Shown piece after piece: positions 6,060-12,059 of a stretch of DNA of 12,059 nt; positions within the stretch are counted from its first letter, which is position 1, and every line of letters starts with the position of its first letter. Location of the stretch: contig JAAYIO010000015.1 of assembly GCA_012523385.1 (NCBI GenBank), positions 1-12,059 of the forward strand, written 5' to 3'. The position numbers and the translations under genes are program-made. The stretch is from Methanomicrobiales archaeon. Lineage in GTDB: Archaea > Halobacteriota > Methanomicrobia > Methanomicrobiales > Methanomicrobiaceae. The notes under the pieces are model-generated. The model had not been told where the DNA came from, ran no database searches, and saw only the letters and a list, made by a program, of their open reading frames with translations.

Positions 6060-7364
6060 ATGGCAAAAGAGTACTTCTTCGATAAAGCAGACCAAACGAA
6101 TGCATTCATTACCCGTCTTGATGTGGCCATGTACGAGGAAAGCGGTGGCCCGCTCCAAGGCAAAGGGATTGGGATTAGCGATAATATATCAACATCAGGA
6201 ATTCCCACCACCTGTGCATCCCGCATCCTTGCAGGATATGTGCCCCCCTTTGACGCACATGTTATAACACTCCTCAGAAAGGCAGGTGCTGCTATCGTAG
6301 GGAAGACCAATATGGACGAGTTTGGGGCGGGAAATACCACCGAACACAGTGCATACGGCCCAACCACAAACCCCAACGAAGCATCACGTGTCGCCGGCGG
6401 TTCATCTGGCGGGAGTGCCGCAGCAGTCGCTACCGGCATGGTTGATATGGCACTGGGGAGCGACACCGGAGGTTCAATACGCTCTCCAGCGGCATTCTGT
6501 GGAGTTGTCGGGTTCAAACCAACCAATGGCCGGGTCTCACGCTACGGACTCATTGCATACTCCAGTTCGATGGAGCAGATCGGCCCTCTGGGCAAAACTG
6601 TGACAGATGTAAATACCCTGATGTCGGTTATCGCAGGTCCCGACCCCCGTGACGCTACCATGTATGACCGCCCCTATGCTCACACACCATCCAAAGATAT
6701 TGCCGGTATGAAAATTGCTGTCCCTGACGAATTTTTTGGCGAGGGTGTTGACCCTGCCGTAGCAGAATCTGTCCGCACTGCCATCAGAAAACTGGAAGAT
6801 GCCGGTGCAGAGACTATGACATGTTCCATCCCCTCCATGTCACACGCCCTTGCCGCACACTATGTAACAGGTATGTGTGAGGCATCCACAAATCTATCGC
6901 GATTCGATGGAGTGCGCTTTGGCCCTCCTGTTGAGACAAAGCGCCCTTGGCACGAAGAATTCAGTGATTACCGAGGTATGTTCTTTGGAAAAGAGGTGCA
7001 GCGCCGTATCCTGTTAGGAACATTTGCCCTGACTGAGGGATACTACGAGAAATACTACGCAAAGGCACAGGTGGCACGCGAAAATATGCGCAAAGACTTC
7101 CTCAGAATATTCCGCGATGCAGATATCATCGCAGGCCCGACCATGCCGCAGATTGCACCTAAACTCGGAGAGAAGAGTGATCCAATCTCTATGTATCTCG
7201 CAGATATCCTGACCGCACCTGCAAGTCTTGCAGGTGTGCCGGCAATATCAGTCCCGTGCGGAACCGTTGACAAGATGCCGGTCGGTCTGCAGTTGATCGG
7301 CCGCCATTTTGAGGATGAACGTGTAATGGACGCTGCGTTTGCGTACGAATCAGAGGTGCTTTAA
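6060..7364 (+). CDS. gatA: Aspartyl/glutamyl-tRNA amidotransferase subunit A, with the catalytic Lys position occupied by Ser
   Basis: This 434-residue amidase-signature protein is the GatCAB subunit that normally hydrolyses glutamine and passes ammonia to GatB. The signature is well kept: GKTNMDEFGAGNTTE (81-95), GGSSGGSAAAVATG (113-126, cis-Ser region), GSDTGGSIRSPAAFCG (133-148, nucleophile Ser139), GFKPTNGRVSRYGLIAYSSS (151-170) and the C-terminal VGLQLIGRHF. The length is short compared with bacterial GatA (about 485), mainly at the N-terminus. The striking departure is at residue 40 (6177-6179, AGC): the usual KDN block reads GIGISDNIST, so the Lys of the Ser-cisSer-Lys triad is Ser. 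The frame is otherwise intact and ordinary. The start has a very good GAGGGTGAT at 6045-6053, inside the end of gatC. It may have lost or altered glutaminase activity. Confidence 0.93.
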   Translation: MAKEYFFDKADQTNAFITRLDVAMYEESGGPLQGKGIGISDNISTSGIPTTCASRILAGYVPPFDAHVITLLRKAGAAIVGKTNMDEFGAGNTTEHSAYGPTTNPNEASRVAGGSSGGSAAAVATGMVDMALGSDTGGSIRSPAAFCGVVGFKPTNGRVSRYGLIAYSSSMEQIGPLGKTVTDVNTLMSVIAGPDPRDATMYDRPYAHTPSKDIAGMKIAVPDEFFGEGVDPAVAESVRTAIRKLEDAGAETMTCSIPSMSHALAAHYVTGMCEASTNLSRFDGVRFGPPVETKRPWHEEFSDYRGMFFGKEVQRRILLGTFALTEGYYEKYYAKAQVARENMRKDFLRIFRDADIIAGPTMPQIAPKLGEKSDPISMYLADILTAPASLAGVPAISVPCGTVDKMPVGLQLIGRHFEDERVMDAAFAYESEVL

Positions 7365-8801
7365 ATGACTGACAAAACCGTCATCATCGGACTGGAGATT
7401 CACTGCCAGCTCAATACCAAGACAAAGCTCTTCTGCGGGTGCTCTACTGATTTCCAGAGAGATGAACCAAACACCCACGTTTGCCCCATCTGCCTGGGAC
7501 TCCCGGGTGCCTTGCCGTGCCTCAACAAACAGGCAGTGATGCATGCGCTCAAGGTCGCAAAGGCCCTAAACCTGACTGTACCGGAAGTCTCAGAGTTCTC
7601 TCGGAAGAATTACTTTTACCCGGATCTCCCCGCAGGCTACCAGATCACTCAGGATGACAAGCCAATCGCAGAAAAGGGCATTATGGAAGTGGATGACGAC
7701 GAGGGACATCCCAAAAAAATCCGCATCACACGGATTCACCTTGAAGAAGACCCCGGACGACTGATTCATAAAACCTCACGCGACCGGGCGGGCTACTCCC
7801 TTGTTGACTACAACAGGAGTTGCATACCCTTAATTGAGATCGTTACCGAACCAGACCTCCGGTCCCCAAAGGAAGCACGCCGTTTCCTGAACAAACTCCG
7901 TTCAACACTGGAATATCTCGAGGTATTTGATGGGGAACGGGAAGGGTCGATCCGGGTGGACGCAAATATATCCATAAAAGGCCACAACCGCGTGGAGTGC
8001 AAGAACATCTCCTCATATAAAGGGGTAGAAAAGGCGCTCAACTTTGAGATCACGCGGCAAAGAAACCTCATCCGAAAGGGGCAGTTCATCGAGCAGGAGA
8101 CACGCCATTTCCTCGAGGGACGGGGCATCACCACGTCTTCACGCAGCAAAGAAAACAAAAATGACTACCGATATTTCCCTGCTCCGGACCTTCCCGCTCT
8201 GAGAGTATCGGAATGGCTGAAAGATATCGTGCTGCCTGAGCTTCCGGATGCACGCCGTGAACGGTTCATGACACAGTACGGTATCTCTGAGAACCATGCC
8301 CGTACCCTGACCGGTGACCTGAAAGTTGCCAATTTCTATGAATCGGTCGCGGGTGCAGACCCGGCCATTGCAGCCATATGGGTGGCAGATATCCTCCTTG
8401 GAGAGATAAACTACCGCTCAATGCGCATCGATGACGTGCCAACGATGAATATTGCAGACCTCATCGTGCTCATCCGTGATGGCGCAATAACTGACAAATC
8501 GGGTGTCGAAGTGCTCAGAACGATGCTTGATGCGTGCATGGGACAAGACCATGAAGCCTGTGAGATGCCTGCTGACATTGTAACCCGTCTGGGCCTTACC
8601 AAAGCTGAGGGAGATGACTTTACGGATGTTATCCGTGAGATTATTGCCGCAAACCCGAACGCGGTTGCCGATTACCGCGCCGGGAAGAAAGGAGCCGTAA
8701 ACTTCCTTGTCGGGCAGGTCATGAAAACGACACGCGGACGGGCCGATCCTAAAGAGCTCAACATTGCAATGGATGCCGCTCTGAAAGAAACGGAGGACTA
8801 A
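7365..8801 (+). CDS. gatB: Aspartyl/glutamyl-tRNA amidotransferase subunit B
   Basis: This 478-residue subunit phosphorylates Asp or Glu on the mischarged tRNA and amidates it with ammonia. The N-terminal kinase-like core has GLEIHCQLNT (9-18), a CxC...CxxC metal site (Cys24, Cys26, Cys40, Cys43), YFYPDLPAGYQIT (83-95), HLEEDPGRLIH (125-135), DYNRSCIPLIEIVTEPD (148-164) and DYRYFPAPDLPAL (267-279). Residues from about 330 form the helical YqeY-like tRNA-binding tail. Length is normal (about 475). Small departures from common motif forms are Cys153 where Gly is usual (NRxG) and Ala273 in FPAPD where Glu is usual. The ATG directly follows the gatA stop, with GAGGTG at 7353-7358 inside gatA, so translation is probably coupled. 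Confidence 0.96.
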   Translation: MTDKTVIIGLEIHCQLNTKTKLFCGCSTDFQRDEPNTHVCPICLGLPGALPCLNKQAVMHALKVAKALNLTVPEVSEFSRKNYFYPDLPAGYQITQDDKPIAEKGIMEVDDDEGHPKKIRITRIHLEEDPGRLIHKTSRDRAGYSLVDYNRSCIPLIEIVTEPDLRSPKEARRFLNKLRSTLEYLEVFDGEREGSIRVDANISIKGHNRVECKNISSYKGVEKALNFEITRQRNLIRKGQFIEQETRHFLEGRGITTSSRSKENKNDYRYFPAPDLPALRVSEWLKDIVLPELPDARRERFMTQYGISENHARTLTGDLKVANFYESVAGADPAIAAIWVADILLGEINYRSMRIDDVPTMNIADLIVLIRDGAITDKSGVEVLRTMLDACMGQDHEACEMPADIVTRLGLTKAEGDDFTDVIREIIAANPNAVADYRAGKKGAVNFLVGQVMKTTRGRADPKELNIAMDAALKETED

Positions 8802-8807
8802 AAAACG

Positions 8808-11624
8808 ATGCATCTTATCATTGCGGAAAAAAATATTGCAGCCCGACGTATCGCAGAAATACTTGCCGCTTCAGCGAACTCAGGTAAAGGAACAAAGATT
8901 CAGACCGGAAAAGAGACGGGAGTCAACACCTACCAGTTTGAAGACACCATCACCATGGGGCTGCGGGGCCATGTGGTGGAGATTGACTTTGAGCCGGGAT
9001 ACAGCAACTGGCGTTCAGAGGTGAATACTCCCCGAACGCTTATTGACGCGGCAACCATCAAGAAACCGACCGAGAAGAAGATCGTCTCGCTGATCAAAAA
9101 GATCTCTAAACACGCGACTCTTGTCACCATCGCCACTGACTATGACCGGGAGGGAGAACTCATAGGAAAAGAGGCCTATGAGATTGTGCGCACAGCAAAT
9201 GCGAATGTGCCCGTCAAGAGAGCACGATTTTCCGCGATCACCCCTCAGGAAATAACAGCTGCGTTTGCAGAACCTGCGGAGATAGATTTTGACCTCGCAG
9301 CAGCAGGTGAGGCACGCCAAATTATTGATCTCATCTGGGGGGCATCCCTCACCCGGTTCATATCCATTGCCGCCAAACGTGGCGGGAAAAGCATTCTTTC
9401 TGTCGGCAGGGTTCAGAGCCCGACCCTCGCAATGATCGTGGACCGAGAGAAAGAGATTGAGGCGTTTGTGCCAGAGCCCTACTGGATGCTCTCAGTAGAT
9501 ACGGAAAAGGACGGAACACCTGTTACCGCACGCCACACGACAGACCGGTTTCAGGACAAAAGTGAGGCACTGAAGGCAGAACAGAACACCTCTGCACCGC
9601 TCATTGTCACCGGTGCCAAAGAAGGAACACGAATCGACCGTGCACCGACCCCTTTTGACACCACGGCGTTTATTGTTGCAGCAGGTCGTCTGCGGTTTTC
9701 TGCGCAAAATGCAATGCGTATCGCAGAAGATCTGTATATTAACGGATTTGTCTCTTATCCGCGTACGGATAATACCGTATACCCGAAATCACTGGATCTC
9801 GATGAAATCTTACAGGAGCTCAGGAAGACCAGTTTTTCCCGTGCCGTTGAATGGACACAGGCACATCGCAGGGATGAACCGACCCACGGCAAGAAATCCA
9901 CCACTGACCACCCCCCGATTCACCCGGCCGGTGCAGCAAAAAAGGATGAACTTCCTGAGGATCACTGGAAGATTTATGAACTGATAGTGAGACGCTTCCT
10001 TGCGACACTCTCACCGGATGCACAGTGGACGACACTGAAATATCTCTTTGACGCAGGTAAGGAGACCTATACCGCGACAGGTTCACTCCTTACGAGTGCA
10101 GGCTATCGGGAGGTTTACCCCTATAGTGATGCCAAAGAGACCATCCTTCCTGATATGCAGGTGGGAGAACATCTTCCGGTTCTTGCAATCAATAATGAAG
10201 AGAAACTTACCACACCTCCTCCCCGTTATTCCCAGTCAAAACTGATTCAGCGGATGGAAGAGCTCGGTCTTGGGACAAAGTCCACCCGGCACGAAGTTAT
10301 AGGCAAACTTGTTTCACGCAGGTATGTGGAGGGGACACCAGTCCGTCCCACCCTTGTCGGAAGGGGCGTGGTGGAGGCGATGGAGAACCATGGCGTGCCC
10401 ATCACCGACCCTGAGATGACGAGCACCATTGAACAGCACATGGAGGAGATAAAGGAGGCAAAACTCACCCGTGATGAGGTCATCTCAGAATCACAGACAA
10501 TGCTACGCCGTGTATTTGATGTCCTCGAAGCAAACGAAGACCAGATCGGCCGCGAGATCATGGACCGAAACGATGAAGAGAGAATCATCGGAAAGTGTCC
10601 GGTCTGTGGCCACGACCTCATGATACGCCAGACAAAAGGGATGTCACAGTTCATCGGATGCACAGGGTACCCCGACTGTACGTTTAATATCGGCCTCCCC
10701 GGTGCGGTTTGGGGCACTGCCATTCGTGAAGATACGACCTGCGAGATACACGACCTCAACTATGTCCGCCTCATCCGAAAAGGGGCACGTCCATGGGAGA
10801 TCGGATGCCCGCTCTGCAACCACATCAGCTCCAATCACGAAGCGCTCGTGATGATGCCTTCTGCAGACGAAGATCTGATTGCACGCCTGCATGCGTCCCA
10901 TATCTACTCCGTGTATGAAGTGGCAAATATGGATCCGGAACGGCTCGCAGCGGTTCTCATGACCGATACTGCAACCGTTGCCTGTCTGCGCGAAGAGGCA
11001 GAGAATGTCCTTGACCTTCTCAGGAAGCGTTCAGAATTAAAGAAGTTCGTCCGCAAACATGTGATACCCCGCCGCGGTCGTTCACCTGCCAAGGTGGCTG
11101 TTGCCCTTGTGGAGGCAGGCGTGAATGACTTGGAAGGTCTGGCTTCAATGACACCAGAGACGCTCACGGGAATGCACCTTTCCGCAGGAGAGGCAGAAAA
11201 CCTGCTGTGTGAGGCACAGGCGGTCTACAACCGTTCCATACTCCGTGAATACGGAGTGCCCGCAGTGAGCCTCAAGAAATACTTTGAGGCGGGTGTCACT
11301 ACGCCAGCCTCATTCTGTGCCCTCCCTCCGGTATACCTCAGCATCATCACCGGCATTAAACCAGAGACAGTCTGGAAACATGCCTCAGGAGTATGCAACG
11401 GAATGGGTGTTGCACCTCCTGAGAAAGTGACCGCAACAATGGTCGAAAAAGGCCGCACAGACCTGCTGGAGATTAAAGGTCTGAATGAAACAATGCTTGA
11501 AAAGTTCTACTTGGCAGGAATTATTGACCCCGCGGGTTTGAAGACCGCAAATGTCGGAAACCTGGTGAAAATAACCGGGATACCGAAAGAAAAGATTCGC
11601 GCATTTCAGGATGCCTGCAAATAA
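8808..11624 (+). CDS. topA: DNA topoisomerase I (type IA) with long helix-hairpin-helix C-terminal extension
   Basis: This 938-residue type IA topoisomerase relaxes negatively supercoiled DNA by single-strand cleavage. The Toprim domain has IIAEKN (Glu7) and ATDYDREGELIG (109-120, Asp111, Asp113, Glu115). GRVQSPTLAMIVDREKEIE is at 200-218, and the active-site tyrosine is Tyr317 in FVSYPRTDNT. GLGTKSTRHEVIGKLVSRRY (487-506) is also conserved. A classic zinc finger follows (Cys597, Cys600, Cys618, Cys624). A second Cys/His cluster (Cys645, His648, Cys667, Cys670) comes next, then about 250 residues with roughly four repeats of a helix-hairpin-helix kind near 692-734, 765-806, 824-863 and 898-938. 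No reverse-gyrase helicase is attached. It starts 6 nt after gatB, with GGAGG at 8792-8796 inside the end of gatB. Confidence 0.95.
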   Translation: MHLIIAEKNIAARRIAEILAASANSGKGTKIQTGKETGVNTYQFEDTITMGLRGHVVEIDFEPGYSNWRSEVNTPRTLIDAATIKKPTEKKIVSLIKKISKHATLVTIATDYDREGELIGKEAYEIVRTANANVPVKRARFSAITPQEITAAFAEPAEIDFDLAAAGEARQIIDLIWGASLTRFISIAAKRGGKSILSVGRVQSPTLAMIVDREKEIEAFVPEPYWMLSVDTEKDGTPVTARHTTDRFQDKSEALKAEQNTSAPLIVTGAKEGTRIDRAPTPFDTTAFIVAAGRLRFSAQNAMRIAEDLYINGFVSYPRTDNTVYPKSLDLDEILQELRKTSFSRAVEWTQAHRRDEPTHGKKSTTDHPPIHPAGAAKKDELPEDHWKIYELIVRRFLATLSPDAQWTTLKYLFDAGKETYTATGSLLTSAGYREVYPYSDAKETILPDMQVGEHLPVLAINNEEKLTTPPPRYSQSKLIQRMEELGLGTKSTRHEVIGKLVSRRYVEGTPVRPTLVGRGVVEAMENHGVPITDPEMTSTIEQHMEEIKEAKLTRDEVISESQTMLRRVFDVLEANEDQIGREIMDRNDEERIIGKCPVCGHDLMIRQTKGMSQFIGCTGYPDCTFNIGLPGAVWGTAIREDTTCEIHDLNYVRLIRKGARPWEIGCPLCNHISSNHEALVMMPSADEDLIARLHASHIYSVYEVANMDPERLAAVLMTDTATVACLREEAENVLDLLRKRSELKKFVRKHVIPRRGRSPAKVAVALVEAGVNDLEGLASMTPETLTGMHLSAGEAENLLCEAQAVYNRSILREYGVPAVSLKKYFEAGVTTPASFCALPPVYLSIITGIKPETVWKHASGVCNGMGVAPPEKVTATMVEKGRTDLLEIKGLNETMLEKFYLAGIIDPAGLKTANVGNLVKITGIPKEKIRAFQDACK

Positions 11625-11643
11625 AAAAAGAGAATAGATAACA

Positions 11644-12059
11644 ATGGATGACAGCTGGAGAGACTGGGTTCATATCACCAAACTGGACCCGGACAAAGTA
11701 ATCAACAAAGAAGCCATCGCAGAGATTGCGACGAGTGGAACCGACGCCCTGATGCTCTCAGGGACACTGAATGTAACCCCGGAGAATCTGCAGGAACTGT
11801 TGGCACAGGTACGGGAGTATGACCTGCCCATCGTTGCCGAACCTGCCGGGCCTGAAGCAGTCCTCATGAATGACGTGGACGGTCTTTTTGTTCCCAGCGT
11901 ACTCAATACACCTGATATGCGCTGGATGGTCGGGAAACACCAGTGGTGGGTAAAGCATACCCGTGTAGACTGGTCAAAAGTGGTACCTGAGGCATACATT
12001 GTCCTCAATCCGGCGTCATCTGTTGCGAAAGTTACCGGTGCTGTGTGTGACATCTCAGC
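11644..12059 (+). CDS. Geranylgeranylglyceryl phosphate synthase, group I (N-terminal 138 codons, cut by window end)
   Basis: The first 138 codons are present. The enzyme joins geranylgeranyl diphosphate to sn-glycerol-1-phosphate, making the first ether bond of archaeal membrane lipids. Visible family blocks are HITKLDPDK (10-18), SGTDALMLSGTLNVT (31-45), VDGLFVPSVLNTPD (78-91), GKHQWWVKH (97-105) and YIVLNPASSVAKVTGA (118-133). These fit the group I enzymes of Archaeoglobus and methanogen relatives rather than the PcrB heptaprenyl enzymes of Firmicutes. It starts 19 nt after topA with no strong Shine-Dalgarno (only AGAGAATAGATAACA before the ATG), so it may be co-transcribed but weakly coupled. 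The C-terminal half lies outside the window. Confidence 0.92.
   Translation, partial: MDDSWRDWVHITKLDPDKVINKEAIAEIATSGTDALMLSGTLNVTPENLQELLAQVREYDLPIVAEPAGPEAVLMNDVDGLFVPSVLNTPDMRWMVGKHQWWVKHTRVDWSKVVPEAYIVLNPASSVAKVTGAVCDIS

Noticed and set aside
5984..6526. Open frame of 180 codons on the minus strand opposite gatC/gatA
   Set aside because: It is antisense to intact gatA with the amidase signature, and its proline/serine/alanine-rich translation looks like a reverse-frame by-product.
6060..7364. gatA as a pseudogene because of the missing Lys
   Set aside because: The frame is full, the other signature residues and the C-terminus are intact, and it is tightly coupled to gatC and gatB; a changed active enzyme or scaffold is more likely than decay.
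10247..10759. Open frame of 170 codons on the minus strand inside topA
   Set aside because: It is serine- and arginine-rich, antisense to conserved topA motifs and without family resemblance; a shadow.
1..12059. CRISPR array, insertion sequence, prophage or defence system
   Set aside because: No regularly spaced repeats, transposase, integrase or terminal inverted repeats were seen; the window is ordinary chromosomal housekeeping sequence.

Overview
The window looks like chromosomal DNA from a methanogenic euryarchaeon, most likely of the order Methanomicrobiales. This is an inference from gene content and signals: an Fe-S-cluster XPD/Rad3-type helicase, a complete GatCAB amidotransferase, the start of a group I geranylgeranylglyceryl phosphate synthase (archaeal ether lipids), Shine-Dalgarno sites of the GAGGTG/GGGTGAT type and AT-rich TATA-like boxes. 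No mobile element, CRISPR array, tRNA or rRNA is visible. Most of the window is dense housekeeping sequence.

Left, minus strand (1-2821): the first 34 codons of a ketopantoate reductase-like protein, a 283-bp gap with a promoter-like box and a hairpin, then a DNA-repair pair. The pair is an XPD-like helicase whose last codons overlap the start of an O6-alkylguanine-DNA alkyltransferase by 10 nt.

Middle (2918-4637): a small PspC-domain membrane protein diverges from the helicase and is followed by a perfect 10-bp inverted repeat. Next comes purB (adenylosuccinate lyase), apparently monocistronic and closed by an oligo-T run.

Right, plus strand (4787-12059): a tight probable operon, asparagine-synthetase-like protein - gatC - gatA - gatB - topA - GGGP synthase (cut by the window end). 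Spacers inside it are 14, 2, 0, 6 and 19 nt. Most Shine-Dalgarno sites lie at or inside the 3' end of the preceding gene. The operon joins asparagine amidation chemistry, tRNA-dependent amidation, DNA topology and lipid synthesis.

The most interesting signals are in this operon. The asparagine-synthetase-like protein has lost the front half of its glutaminase domain, including Cys2, while keeping the synthetase motifs. The adjacent GatA has Ser where amidase-signature enzymes carry the catalytic Lys (the usual KDN is SDN), with an otherwise intact frame. Taken together, both nitrogen-transfer enzymes may depend on free ammonia rather than glutamine hydrolysis; this is a hypothesis. TopA carries an additional roughly 290-residue C-terminal extension with a second Cys/His cluster and about four RadA-like helix-hairpin-helix repeats.
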